NCBI GenBank assembly: GCA_023525975.1
Contig: CM042034.1
Coordinates: 1,991,501-2,055,500, forward strand
From: Smallanthus sonchifolius
Taxonomy: Eukaryota; Streptophyta; Magnoliopsida; Asterales; Asteraceae
Reading direction: 5' to 3'
DNA length: 64,000 nt
Shown here: positions 21,454-33,691 of the stretch, one piece after another
How the letters are laid out: the number at the start of each line of letters is the position of its first letter
Numbering within the stretch: position 1 is the first letter of the stretch
Program-made: the position numbers and the translations under genes
The notes under the pieces: model-generated
What the model was told of the DNA's origin: nothing
The model's database searches: none
Seen by the model: the letters and a program-made list of their open reading frames with translations, nothing else

Positions 21454-24229
21454 CTAAATAAATGTGCTGCTACCTGCTGCTGCACCTTCACTTTTCTCCT
21501 CTTCTGCTGCTTTGCTGGTTGCCGTCTTTGTTTCCGCTTCTTGACCTAATCATTATTCGACAAATAATCGTGTGACCAACAAGACACAAAACATGAAATC
21601 ATTCTTCAAAAATCTGATTATTAATCTCAAATCATAACAAGTTAGGCTTAAACTTTATTAAACAAAAAGAATTGCCACAAGTTAACATGATTACAGTTTC
21701 TAGTAAATTACCTTCATCGTCACTGTCTTCATCATCACCACCCATAAAATCACCCATATCCGGCATGCCTTCCATTCCCATACCAGGCATACCGGGCATC
21801 CCCATGCCGCCCATACCGGGCATCCCCATGCCGCCCATACCGGGCATCCCCATGCCGCCCATACCAGGCATCCCCATGCCGCCCATGTCCCCAAATTTCT
21901 GTAAAAAAGTTTAATGGCAAAAGTCAGTTAGAAGATCAAGAGAAACTTAAATAGAACTTTAAGTCACAATTTTCTTACAGAGAAATCCATTCCTCCCATG
22001 TCAAGATCTGCAGGGCCTGAAACACAAAAGCAAATATAAGTTATATAATCAATATTGTGAATACATGATACTTTGGTATAAGTTGCATATGAAAAAACCA
22101 ATTGGGGTCAGGGTTTGTTTCTGATTGGTCAAACAATTAAAACCAAAATATAAAAGATAAAGATGAAGCAAATGAAACGGGTCAGAATCGGCTCCAAGTG
22201 GATTTTTAATGCATAAAACCTCTTGATCATATTATTCAAAAGAATTATACAATTATCAAAATAATGTCATTTTTGTAATCATAGTTCATACATTAATTAT
22301 ATGCAAAAAAACTTGATATTTTCTGGGAAAAGGTTTGTCATCCCAAACAGTAGAAAATTGTCCAATTTGACCGGTTAGCTTGTTACCCAACCCGCCCAGT
22401 CAGCAAGGGTGAATCCAATAAATGATAAGTTGGAGTATGACATGGCATACCAGCATCATCATCTTCATCAGCCCATTTGTCCCAATCTACTTTCACATAA
22501 TGGGGTGTTTTGGCATCTCCAGACAGAAGTTTATTCCACCATTTCGCTTCTGCTTTCTCCACAATACAAAATATACTTCTCTCGCCTATATTTATTTTGC
22601 TTTCCTACATATAAGTAAGAATAAACAATTTAACATTAAATTAGCAAAGTAAGGAAATGACAAAAACACAAGGGTATAACTGTAGAATTACTACATACCT
22701 CTACGTTAACTTTGTCAAAAAGCTCAAGCTTAAGTTCATACTCATTCTGACCGGCTTTAGCGGAGAATGTAAAGACACCTTCAGGGGCAAGATTGACTTT
22801 TGCATCTTTTGTATCAGCCAATACCACTGTGATATAAACTTTGTCCTCCCTCTGGGCCCACTTAACTTCCGGATGACGACTACAAACATAAAAATATATT
22901 TTGCAGTTAGTTCGCTACATGGTATTGGGTAGTTAAAAAAATGAGCGGCTCAAAAATACCGATCAGGTTTAAAAGTGACCAAAGTACCCTCAACTCCTCC
23001 AAGTGTTTGCAATCAAGTGAATTGTTTTTTTTAAGATTATTTCATTAAATTAAAAGAAGTAGATTGATTATTTATAAAACTATTGAAACAAGACTAAAAA
23101 GTACTGATGGGTCAACCAAATCACCACAAACCTGATTTCGAACCAAGCCCGATTTGACCCATTACCCAAGCCATGCTAGAGGACAACACTAATCATCAGC
23201 AAGGATTGGAACACAAAAGAATAAACCATAGGAAAACAAGAATATGAGCTCACGGTCAATAAGCTTGGTTTATTACACGAACCGCTTATTTCGTTACAAC
23301 AAAAACAGTCCCTTAAACTTTCTAACAGCGTAAAGAATTAAAGATACAAAACTTAGTTAAAAAAACAACCGGTATGAATCAAATATTCTATAACCACACA
23401 CGACATGATCTAATAAACTGTGCACCAGCACATAAAGGGCACTAGTTTGATGCAAATTTAACAGTTAAATATCCATGACATCATATCAAGGATCTTGTAT
23501 AAGAACTCGATGAAACAAATATTCTATAACCACACGAAATGACCTAAAAAATAAATTAAGCACAAGCATCAAATACATTGTGGAAATAACACTAATTTTT
23601 CCATCTAATCAATCCCAACTTTGACTCGCAGCAGTTAATCACATCAAGAAAACAAAAAGGGGCTAAAAATCAGACTTTGAATGATAATCAAATCCCCAAA
23701 ATCTAACAAACTAACGAATGAAAACAATTATCGGGTAAAATCATCACTCAAACCCAAAATTACTCTCAACTGTCAACTATCAATCTTTAAGTGGATGATA
23801 TAAATGTTAATGAAGCACCTAACTTTCAAAATCAAAAAACATAAGTACAGCAAAAAACATCACAATCCAACTAATTCACAAAATAAAGCAATTATTTTGC
23901 TCAAATCACAAACACTGATCTTTTAAGCACCTAACTTTCATATCCCCAAATAACATAATTACATTACAGAAAATGACTACCACAATCCAACAAATTATCC
24001 AAATAAACTAATTATCCGGATCAATACGTTACCAAAATCCAAAATTTGACTTCTAACAGCTAATCAAACATCTAGTGATTAAAACAAAATACAGAAAAAT
24101 AAAAATAAAAAACTAATATCAATTTGTACAAGTTTGAAACAGGCAGGTATAAAAAGGACAAGAGAAGATCGAAGAGAAATTAAAGTGAAATCTGCAAAAA
24201 GGAGTAGGTGGAGGAGAAGATTACCTCAT
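21454..24229 (-). CDS. P23-1: HSP90 co-chaperone p23 (six exons)
   Basis: p23 binds the ATP-closed form of HSP90 through its CS domain. Exons in transcription order: 24229-24225, 22879-22699, 22604-22451, 22016-21979, 21898-21712, 21545-21454; 657 nt, 218 aa. The first coding exon is only ATGAG. The CS domain (2 to about 110) starts [19 protein letters not shown] and includes [31 protein letters not shown], and ends with the hallmark [16 protein letters not shown]. The tail holds four [12 protein letters not shown] repeats, an acidic [11 protein letters not shown] stretch and an Ala/Glu-rich C-terminus ending GSSTFI. This matches plant p23-1-type proteins, which have Gly/Met-rich tails. All introns have GT-AG ends. 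p23-1 versus p23-2 is not certain. Confidence 0.93.
21792..21887 (-). repeat. Four 24-bp tandem repeats in p23 exon 5
   Basis: Units start at 21792, 21816, 21840 and 21864, each exactly 24 bp, and are nearly identical. Each encodes eight residues of the type GMGGMGMP, extending the Gly/Met tail in frame. Confidence 0.92.
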
Positions 24230-24304
24230 CTTTGTATCCGAAAGAGGAAAGAAAGAAACCCTAGAAATGCTGCTGAGTAGTGTGATTACTTCGCTCTTAA
24301 ACCC

Positions 24305-24312
24305 TTCCAGAA
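24305..24312. promoter_or_regulatory. Possible heat-shock element near p23 start
   Basis: TTCCAGAA, a two-unit inverted GAA/TTC core, lies 76-83 bp upstream of the p23 start codon. Functional plant HSEs usually need a third unit, which is not clear here, so this is suggestive only. A telo-box AAACCCTA is also present at 24257-24264. Confidence 0.3.
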
Positions 24313-24330
24313 ATGCTACCTATTGTGTAT

Positions 24331-24445
24331 GTTGGGCTTCTTTGTTGGGTTTTTGTATTGGGCTTTTTAGTAGCCCGTCTTTGTTGGGCTTTTTAGTAGC
24401 CCATCTTTGTTGAGCTTTTGTATTGGGCTTTTTAGGAGCCCGTCT
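24331..24445. repeat. Minisatellite of GGGCTTTT(T)AGTAGCCC units
   Basis: Three imperfect copies of 'tgggctttttagtagccc', each a small hairpin, are separated by 'gtctttgt(tg)' spacers just upstream of p23. The short GGGCTT/AGCCC arms could fold; no function is evident. Confidence 0.6.
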
Positions 24446-25349
24446 TGTTAGAAATCTGTGTTTTAAAACGTTGAATAATGAAAATATTAAATAGTCAGTA
24501 TTTAAGATTTATGAATTATAAAGTAAGTATTAGGGCTAACTACACGGATGGTCCCTATGATACGTCTAAATTTTGGATTTGGTCATTAAGTTTGATAAAT
24601 TATACTGTCAGTCTCCAGATTTTGCATAAACGTAACATGTTTGGTCACTGGAGTGGATGACATTTAACTTTACTGTTAAATATTTTGAACATGACCGAAA
24701 TACTCATAGATTAAAAAAATTAACAATAAAATATAGATGGTGCTAGCGGCATGGCTTTAATTGAGGTAAAACTGAAATTAATGGACTAAAAAGGTTAAAT
24801 TTAACGTAATAAACTAAAAGAGTTATTTAGTTCTAAAACCAAAATTTACTCTTAAAATAAAAATATCTTGAGCATAGAAAATTATTGAACCTCAACTGAT
24901 TTTTTATATAGATTGTTTTTATAGTTTTTTGGGTAATTGAAAACAGAGTTCACGTGTGAAATAAAACAATTTAAAATGAATGACTATTTCAAATCTGAAA
25001 ACATATGTGAAATGAAATATTTCACATCTGAAACAAATTTATCTTACATGTAAAATTGAATATCTAACTTTATAAAATACTTATACGCAAAATAAAGCTT
25101 ATTTTTTTTTATGTAAGCAACTGCAATCAAACAAATATGAAATTAGTTCTTTAAGAAACCAACTCCTACTCGACGACATAATCAAACAAAATAGAAAGCT
25201 ACAAAAACATGAGAGTTCATTTATGTAGCTTTAAGTGAAAAGCGTGGGAGAAACAATTTGGTGAAAAAGCTACAAAAACTGTACTATTTTTTTTTAGAAG
25301 AATGACACATGTACCATAAAATATAATCCTAAAATCTATTTATTACCTA
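24446..25349. other. Intergenic, no gene seen
   Basis: 24474-24530 repeats the 'aatattaaatagtcagtatttaag' motif seen at 48840. From about 24535, 'ctaactacacggatggtcc' matches the end of the MULE family at 33692, but the second end is missing. The rest is AT-rich and non-coding. Confidence 0.45.
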
Positions 25350-25798
25350 CTAGCTTAGAACCCCGTGTCTACACATGGAGTGAAAAATATATATACATAA
25401 AATTTTCTTAAATCTTTATATATATATATATATATGTTACGGACGTAAAAATGTATTATATATAATAACAATAGAAACAAAATTCAAAATATGTAAAAAT
25501 TAATATATATAATTGGGTTTCGAAAATACATTAATTACTATTTAATATAATTTAACTTTCATTTACTATTTGAATGAAAATAAAAATTATATAATTAGAT
25601 TTCAAAGTTTCTTATAATAAGAGATAACTTAAATTAAATATGTTTTATTACTACAATTAGTATTTTCTTTAAAAACACTATTATTAATATAATAGATGTG
25701 TATTTAATAAGAGAGAGAGCCGGGAAAAAAATGATGAGAATGAATATAGAGACGACATGTGGCATGAAAAAAACCCTTTATTTATTATATAGTATAGA
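25350..25798 (-). mobile_element. Non-autonomous Helitron (complete, reverse)
   Basis: In reverse orientation it begins TCTATACTATATAATAAATA (at 25798) and ends with a hairpin region and CTAG (at 25350), between A and T. It is the same family as the element at 3032-3462 and has an internal (TA)n run near 25418-25436. Confidence 0.82.
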
Positions 25799-26041
25799 TT
25801 TTGTGGGATTTGAACCCGCACGACCGCATCGGTTTTATAAGGATAAACATCACATCAGGTCAAGAGGCCATCAAGAGATAAACTAATGTTTTTATAACAA
25901 GGAAAATTTCATATATATCTCTACAAACATAAATAAATATCATATATACCAATTAAAACTAAAAATATCATATATATATATACCCAATTTAAATGATTTT
26001 TTTTTTACTTTATCGCCATATTACTCTTATCTAATATATGA
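25799..26041. other. Spacer between two Helitrons
   Basis: Contains 'gtgggatttgaacccgcacgac', a phrase common in plant repeats that resembles a tRNA T arm, but no tRNA can be folded. Otherwise AT-rich. Confidence 0.4.
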
Positions 26042-26469
26042 CTAGTTTAGAACTCGTGTACTATACACGGGTAAAAAAATATCAATACGTAAAATTATTA
26101 AATCTTTATGTATTACAAGTGTAAAAATGTATTAGATATACTAAGGATAGAAAAAAGTTTAAAATATGTAAAAATTAATATATAATTGAGTTTTGAAAAT
26201 ACGTTAAATACTATTTAATGTAATTAGACTTTTATTTACTATTTGATTAAAAATAAAATTTACTTAATTAGATTTCAAAGTTTTCTTATAATAAGGAATA
26301 ATTTAAAATAAATATGTTTTATTAGTATAATTAGTATTTTATATAAACATATATTATTATTAAAAGATATATATGTATTTAATAAGAGAGAGATGCGAGA
26401 AAAAAATGATGAAAATGAATATGAAGGCGACACGTGACATAAAAACTTTTATTTATTATATATTATAGA
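26042..26469 (-). mobile_element. Non-autonomous Helitron (reverse)
   Basis: CTAG at 26042 with adjacent hairpin (reverse 'cccgtgtatagtacacgag') and, at the other end, the reverse of TCTATAATATATAATAAAT. Same family and orientation as the copy 250 bp to the left, more diverged. Confidence 0.75.
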
Positions 26470-26918
26470 TATAGATATAGATTTTTTATAACCTATTTTT
26501 TAGTATTTTCTTATACGTAAAAAGGTCACATGTTCTCCTATTCTTGATGGTGACCATCGTGATTCTCCAAACCTGTCTAGAAAGCATCGATTCAAAATGA
26601 ACAATTCTGAGAAAGTTATAAATGCTATAAAATAAAATTGTTATATATGATGTAAATGTTATAAAATAAAATTGATAAAGTTATAAAAAACGAGAAAATT
26701 AAATATAGCTCGATCTATCTCCGATGATTTCACTTGCCGTTTCTTGTCGACGGTTGCGTTCCATTTGTCGTTCCACACCTGGTGAGGGACGGTGCAAATC
26801 TCTGAGCCCATGTAAAATGATTTAATGATTTTTTTTTTTATATTTTCTAAACTATTTCTATAAACCACCATCAATACATGCCCTAAATGCCACACGATCT
26901 GTTGACTTATCTTATAAA
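26470..26918. other. Intergenic, no gene seen
   Basis: Only short chance frames. The stretch 26750-26800 is less AT-rich but matches no family I recognise. Confidence 0.4.
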
Positions 26919-27821
26919 CTAGTTTTTACCCCCCGCGCTTCGCAGCGGGAGTCTGGTCGTTATTGGTTTGGCTTGTTTGCGTGGAATCGCAGACTCGTTA
27001 TAACGTACGATACCCAAAAACACTCGAAGTTGAATACAACTTTGTCTTCAATAAAATTTAAACCAAAACGTTGACAAAATAAATTATTAAGAAAACGACG
27101 CATTCCGTTATTTAAAAAAACATAACGAACGAAAGTTATCATAGATAACGTTGTCGGGCCCATCGTTAATAAAATTTAAACGAAAGCATAGGCACAACGG
27201 TAAAAATAATGTTAATAGAAAAGAAACATAAAACTAAATAATAAAAAAGGGGAAAACAAATTAAAAAAATTACCAGTTCGGTTCGTCGAAAACCATAAGG
27301 CGAATCGATGATACCAATATCGACAATGATGTTGTTCGTCCATAATAGGTTCGGTTCGTCAGGGTACCACAACGGTAACGGCACTCGATACAGGCAACGA
27401 TAAAAAATGATTTTGAATACAACTCCGTTTTAAAACAAATTTATATCAGAACATTGACAAAAAAAAATAACGGCGCACCCGTATTTTGAAAAAAGTTAAC
27501 GAACGAAAGTTAAAATAATGTTAATAGAAAAGAAACATAAAACTAAATAATAAAAAAGGGGAAAACAAATTAAAAAAATTACCGGTTCGGTTCGTCGAAA
27601 ACCATAAGGCGAATCGATGATACCAATATCGACAATGATGTTTTTCGCCCATAATAGGTTCGGTTCGTCAGGGTACCACAACGGTAACGGCACTCGATAC
27701 AGGCAACGATAAAAAAACGATTTTGAATACAACTCCGTTTTAAAACAAATTTATATCAGAACATTGACAAAAAAAAATAACGGCGCACCCGTATTTTGAA
27801 AAAAGTTAACGAACGAAAGTT
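26919..27821 (-). mobile_element. Second Helitron family with internal tandem repeats (5' end not delimited)
   Basis: Read in reverse the sequence ends CCCGCTGCGAAGCGCGGGG, an 8-bp-class hairpin, then GTAAAAACTAGT, i.e. a Helitron 3' end with CTAG at 26922-26919 flanked by T. The phrase 'gggagtctggtcgttattgg' beside it recurs at 30640 and 41115 next to similar hairpins. The 5' TC end could not be fixed; the right border given is the end of the 309-bp repeats. Confidence 0.55.
27203..27820. repeat. 309-bp tandem duplication (two units)
   Basis: Units 27203-27511 and 27512-27820 differ at only a few positions, for example 'accagttcgg' versus 'accggttcgg'. A third, diverged and shorter unit can be traced at about 26985-27145. 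Each unit has a reverse frame with PLPLWYPDEPNLLW, which is a shared chance frame or degraded coding sequence. Confidence 0.85.
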
Positions 27822-28948
27822 TATTGAACTTATGTGACAAATCTATAAAAAAAAATAGAGTTTTGAGTAAAAAAAAGAAAATTAAAGCTTATTTTGAACT
27901 TTAGTGGCCAGTTTATAAAAAAAACATTTATAAAAAAAAACTATTATTCATCCCATGGGAAATAAATAGTAGGGTAATATTGAATGAAGAGTTTTGATCC
28001 ACTGATTTATTTATTTATTATCATTCTTTGTTAACGTCAGATCCACTTATTTATGGTAGACGTTTATTTGTTCTGTATATATGTCAAGTTTACGCTTGAT
28101 CCAAATCGTCTTTACGAGATTCGTCTTTCATCAAACATTGAATATAAAAAACTATTTTAAAATAAAACAGTGATAGCAACACAACAAATAGATAAAAGAA
28201 ATACACAAATATAATAAAAAAATAAAAACTTAAAAAGGCTGAAGTCCAAGTCTCAAACATTAAATGAAAGTTTATTTTATTTTTTAATAAATTATATTCT
28301 AAGATGAAAAGAACAACATCTAGATAATCCAAGATAAATCTGTGACCCTAAGATTTGAATCCATAACTTTTGGTTGGGCTTTAATCATTAACTATAAAAA
28401 TCAAAGATGATACCCCTGCTTTATTTCGTGTCATTCTTTATTGGATGCCCACTCAAGAGACATTCATCATTAGAGCTAGTTGGCCCGATGACACCGTTGA
28501 AAGAGGTCTTTGTAGCTGCGTTTGGAATTTTCAACGCCTACAAACGGGTTATGGTGGGTCACCTTTTCTCACGTACTCATATTTAATTATCGTTTTATAT
28601 AAAAAAAAAACGGGTCTTTGAAAATGACGAAGTTATGTTTGTAAATGATAAGTAAAAACCTGACGTAACACCTGATGTAACGCGCTTGCTGGTGTTTGTC
28701 GTATCCAACGTTGTGATGCTCTTATTACGATTGCATAGTAACTTTACCGTATGACGATTTGATGTTTGTTACATATTTCAAAATTAAGAACAATGAAGAA
28801 ACACTCATTTCGATCATCAAAACCCTCCCATCCAGATCGAGTTTTTTTAACAAAACACATGTGTTTTTAAAAATTAAAATAGCCACGTGCGTCTTCTCAT
28901 GTATTTGTTTGTCTATGAAAATAGATTCATGGAAATTGGAATGTGCGA
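27822..28948. other. Intergenic, no gene seen
   Basis: AT-rich with poly-A tracts to about 27960. About 28395-28590 is less AT-rich but without a convincing frame. Confidence 0.4.
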
Positions 28949-28956
28949 ATGACTAT

Positions 28957-29761
28957 CAGTGACGGATCTAGGATTTTTTGTCAGCGGGTGCAAAAAATAG
29001 ATTAGTCAAAACGAATCTAATATGTCAAAAATGAACTGCTTAAAACGGGTAAAATATGTCAAAAATGGACGGTCATAATGGGTCAAACCGCCAAATAATG
29101 ATAATTTATTCGGCTAATTACTAAAAAGAAAATGTCGATCTCGACTGTTTTTACTTGTTTTTCATGAAATATGTAATTAAAATGAGTTATATTGTTCTAA
29201 TTTCTTAGACTTAGTGTTAATTTTAGTATTTTACAACAACGATAAAAAAAAGTTTACGTTAAACTCATATAATTCCTCGTACTTCCAACCGTTGAGTATT
29301 GAGACACTTCCTAATCACAATAAAACTATTAAAACAATTTCTCTAAATACATAATTTAATACTTTAGGGTTACTAAAAATTCAAATCAAACATAAATGTT
29401 TAATTTGTAAGTTTTAATCAACTAAAGGAGTAGTATGTGTAACTTTTAGTTTTGAAAAATGAAATTAGTAAATGAGTTCCTGATAACTTTACTTTCTTTT
29501 ACTTTCTCAACATCATCTTCTTCATCACTTATCTCTTTCCTCTTCTTTTTAACAAAGCTTGTGTTCTCCATTAAAATTTCTTGCAAAAAATCACCAAAAT
29601 CTTCGGTTTACCTCCTTCTCCCTTTTTGTTTGTCGATGTCACAGGTGCCTCTCAAGTATTTACGAAGATGCCTAGTTAAATAAACCAAAAATTTTCCATT
29701 ACTCAGATAAATTTCAGCAGGTGCCTCGCCCCCCGCTGGATAACATATGAATTCGCTCCTG
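28957..29761. mobile_element. hAT element (CAGTGACGGA termini), 805 bp
   Basis: The left end is CAGTGACGGATCTAGGATT and the right end, inverted, is CAGGAGCGAATTCATAT; both have a nearby GCGGG-GC motif. A perfect 8-bp target duplication ATGACTAT flanks it (28949-28956 and 29762-29769). Imperfect TIRs with an 8-bp duplication fit hAT. No transposase frame is present. Confidence 0.85.
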
Positions 29762-29819
29762 ATGACTATACAAAACTACAAAAGTAGATGGACAAAGCAA
29801 AAATTCTGATATCAAATAA

Positions 29820-30190
29820 GGGTGTAAACGAGTCAAGCTGCCTTACGAGTTACTCGAGAACGGCTCGTTAAAAGCTCGAATCGAGTCGAACCTAAATTTA
29901 AGCTTGTTTAATTAACACGCCCGAGTTTCACTTATTGAGCTATAGCCGGCTCGAGCCGCCACGTAATGTCTCCATATTAATTCTTATCATTTTTTTGTCG
30001 TCTCTTTCTCTTATTAAATACACCTCTATCTTTTAATAATAATATATTTTTAAAGAAAATACTAATTATACTAATAAAAATATTTATTTTAAATTATCAC
30101 TTATTATAAGAAACTTTAAAAATCTAATTATATAACTTTTACTTTAATCAAATAGTAAATGAAAGTTAAATTATAAATAATAATTAAATA
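29820..30190 (+). mobile_element. hAT fragment joined to a Helitron fragment
   Basis: 29820-29955 begins AGGGTGTAAACGAGTCAAG with repeated 'gctcga' motifs, the left part of an hAT MITE. At about 29956 it switches to the body of the 3032-type Helitron ('cgtctctttctcttattaaata'), which itself lacks both ends. This is a chimeric breakpoint rather than an intact insertion. Confidence 0.55.
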
Positions 30191-30616
30191 ATCATTCTAT
30201 TCGATTAGAAACATTTTCAATTATGTTCGATTCCGTTAACAAATAATGATTAAAAAATCAAATTAAATAAACCAAACAAATCATTAACCGTACCAATAAA
30301 TATGTTTTAAAAATTAGAGAATCATGACCCTTATCTAAAAAACTAAAAATGAATTTCTCCGCTATAATTGTTGAACTTATTGCACCGTGTGACAGGGTGG
30401 ACCGACACTAGTGTGTGGTCAACAACTTTGAAATAACCAAGTCATTTAATTTCTAAAAATGAGGCCACCACATTTACATTTAATGAGATTATTATCTACA
30501 GGTGCAATTTATCACATCAACATAAGTTGCATTATGCTTGTAGGGCTCCTTGATAAAAATAACACGTGTTTTTTCCATAAACACTGATACTATATCGCGT
30601 TACATATTTTATTTAA

Positions 30617-30886
30617 CTAGATTTTTTTTCACCCGTGATTTACTGCGGGAGTCTGATCGTTATTGGGGTCGGCTCATTTGGTCGATAAAACTTATGTTGA
30701 AATGCAGACTCGCTATAGCGCACGAAAAAGAAACCTCAAATTTAAAAAAAAAACTCCGTTTTAAAAAAAGTTATACTTAAACATTGGCACAAAAAAAAAC
30801 CCACGCATTCCGTTAAAAAAAATAAACAAACGAACGTTAGCACAGGAAAACGAAATTAATAGAAAATTAAATGGGTTATGAAACTT
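30617..30886 (-). mobile_element. Helitron fragment present only in copy A
   Basis: CTAG at 30617 after an A, hairpin 'cccgtgatttactgcggg' and the phrase 'gggagtctgatcgttattgg' place it in the 26919 family. Copy B lacks this block (around 39019-39030), so it inserted after the duplication or was lost from B. The right border is approximate. Confidence 0.6.
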
Positions 30887-31994
30887 GGTTAATATTTAGT
30901 TATTTTTTTCAAGATTAACATGACCTAGGATGTAATTATGAAGAAAAAAATTCACTACATAATAACTAGGTTTCATAATTGTTCCATTTATGTTAACTTA
31001 AAAAATAATCATTAAATAGCATCTAAGTTTCCTATATGTTTTAATATAGTCACTTAATTTAAAAAAAAAAAATAACACTTATGAAAGAATTTTGCAATAA
31101 TAGAACAACAGTGAGACTTGATTAATTTTTGTCAGAATTTTACAATAATAGAACAATAGTGAAACTTATGTAATTTTTGTAGTTCTGTTAAAAAAAAGTA
31201 ATTTTTGTTGATAGAATAAAGTATAAGAGATTTATTTGGAACTATACTAGAACTTGGCTATTATTTCATAATTGAAAAAGTTTTTTTGTGTAATACACGA
31301 AGAAAATGTCAAATAATAATAATAATAATTATTATTATTATTATTATTAATATATATTATTATAATAAAAACATTAAGATGGAAGATCTGAATTGTCAAC
31401 CATTCCGCTAATCAAACAAGACACAATAAGTCACAAGTCGTGTTATTATGGAAGGGTCATTGTCGCATTTTAATGTGAATATAATTTCCAAGAAAGTTTG
31501 CAACCACTGGTATGTAATCTTTATTAGAACCGGTAGTTTATATATTATACGATCCATTAACACGATATCACTTGACACATGAAGTTAAACGGGTCGACAC
31601 ATTAATGACACGATTAAAAACATGTCAAAACATGACACGAATAAAAACATGTCAAAACATGTTCAACCAGTTTATGAAACATCATGTAACAAGTTTAAAC
31701 TGTGTTCGAATCTTGCTTTGGACAATTTGTTCTAGGTTAAGTCAGGGGTTTTCCCAGTTGTGGGTTTCCTCTTTGGTGGGTCCTAGATTTGAGTTCGTTG
31801 ATGTTACAACTCATTGAGAAAAACATGCATAACTTACAGAAAAACCTGGGCTGCTTCTTTAAGAAAGTTGTCTTTCGAAAAAAAAAATGTAACTAGTTTA
31901 ACCAAGGGTGTTACACAGGTTAAGAGCCTAACGTGTAAATATGGCAAGTTTATAACTTGGTTAAGAGCCTAACATGTAAATATGGCAAGTTTAA

Positions 31995-32804
31995 TGTTGG
32001 GATTCAGTGGTGATCAGTTTGACTTTTGTAAAAACGGGTTTTTGACAGAGAAATTAATTAATTCAGTTAATTAATAAATACGCAGCGGAAAATAAAATCA
32101 TAACCTATTTAACAGCACTGACAAACCGAACAGGATCTGGTTACGAACACGCAAACACAAAATTAATACAATTAATCTACTGATGAGATTAATTATACCT
32201 TAGTGGTTAATGATTAACCGGTTGAGACACCTAGGTACAACGAACCGATGCTAGATCACGAACCGAACGCGAGAGAACGGGAAGCCAGAACTTGCAAACG
32301 CAGGAGCAATTTTTGTGGTCACTGCTTCGGAATTTCCAATGAAGAAATTGATTCCTTCTTGTCTTCCTATTTAGCGACTCTTGTCTTCCTATTTAGCGGC
32401 TCTCGAAAAAGGAAAAAAGAAAACAACATGTTTTCTTCTACTGCCTCCTTGTTTTGGCCGATTGAAAAGAATTATATATATATTTTTAGATTAAAACCCT
32501 AAAAATATAATATAACCCTTTTAAATTATTACCGGGCCTAAAACCCAATAGTTAATGACAAGCCCGAAATCATTTAATTTATTTTAATAAAATATTAAAA
32601 CAAATAAATATAAATTATTATTTATAAATCTGTATAAATAATAAATCCCGTGTAACGAATATATATATATAAAATATATCGTCTCACTAACAGTTCGTGA
32701 TTACCAGTTAAGTGGATTTAATGTTCGTTGCCCAAGGTGTAACTCTTACGGGTCATAGCTTGGTCAGTCGCGTTGTACATCGGGTCGGTCCATAAAATCC
32801 AACA
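31995..32804. mobile_element. Solo LTR, 810 bp
   Basis: Begins TGTTGGGATT and ends AAATCCAACA, the inverted TG...CA ends of an LTR. Flanking 5-mers are TTTAA and TTTAT, a target duplication with one change; the empty site in copy B reads 'aagtttataac' (near 40149). No internal domain remains, so it is probably an LTR-LTR recombination product. Confidence 0.8.
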
Positions 32805-33691
32805 TTTATAACCTGTTTGTTAAAACGAGTTAGTTTTATAGTTTTGCCATAATTTTATGTATTTGTTCACGGGTTTAATGTTTTGTTAATGGTTATTTTA
32901 AGGATATTAGGCATTGTTAATTAAGGATGTTACTGATTATTTTTCAAGAATCATATGGATTTCATGGGTTTTTTCATTGGCTTGAATAGATGTCATTAGC
33001 TTGAACAAAGAACCAAAATAAGGTTTTGTTTTTTTATCACATAATTATTTAAAGAGTATTTTTGTTTGTCAAAAATTCTAATAATAGCTAATTCAAGCAG
33101 CTTACTTATAGAAGTTTAAACTCTCATAAAATCAAAGCCACATCTTAACTATTTTGACATGTCATATAACTACTCCAATCCGCATCATCTTAACACCAAC
33201 GCCACTTCAATTAGAAACAGTCACACGCTAAGCCTTTTGATATTCTAACAACCACAATTGTTAGGACACTGGGTGTCGTCCCAGTGGCGGATATGAATTA
33301 CTCAATCATGTGTAATATTTTTATAAAAGTTTTTCAAGTGTTTAATTAAAGTAATCAAAGTTTTTTTTGTCCCTTTAGAATTACTCAATCATATGTAACA
33401 AGTTAACATCAACCCACGCATTGTGACGGGGACCAGGGGCGAAGGTTACAAGGGGCCAGGGAGGGCCCCGGCCCCATCCGTTTTTTCCGTTAGTAGTGTT
33501 AATTTTTTCCGTTTTCGTCCGAAATTTTTTTTACGTATAGAGTCGGCCCTTGCTTATTTTGTTCGCTAAAGAATTATTGGCCCCCGCTTACCTTTTTCCC
33601 TAAGAATTATTGTTATGTTGAGATTGTTTCGATAAGTTATGGGTGAGAAATGAAAAAAATCGATAAAAAAATAGATTGTTCATTTTAAAAA

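Larger units (their letters stand above)
30340..33281. repeat. Segmental duplication, copy A
   Basis: Sequence from 'ctccgctataattgttgaac' to 'tgtcgtccc' is repeated at 38780-40612 (copy B). Copy A is longer because it contains a Helitron (30617), an insertion around 31700-31890 and a solo LTR (31995-32804). Outside those the two copies align with scattered substitutions and small indels. Confidence 0.85.

Noticed and set aside
25801..25880. tRNA-like phrase 'gggatttgaacccgcac'
   Set aside because: Resembles a T arm, but no acceptor, D or anticodon arms can be built on either strand.
31310..31350. (AAT)n(ATT)n palindrome
   Set aside because: Simple microsatellite within the segmental duplication; copy B has an imperfect version. 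No sign of function.
32248..32502. 84-codon plus-strand frame
   Set aside because: Lies entirely within the solo LTR at 31995-32804 and has no recognisable domain.
33282..33291. CAGTGGCGGA as left end of the Tip100-like element
   Set aside because: A perfect 10-base match to the right end, but the sequence after it lacks the GGCCCC-rich subterminal pattern and the flank shares nothing with the right flank; 33434 fits the family better.
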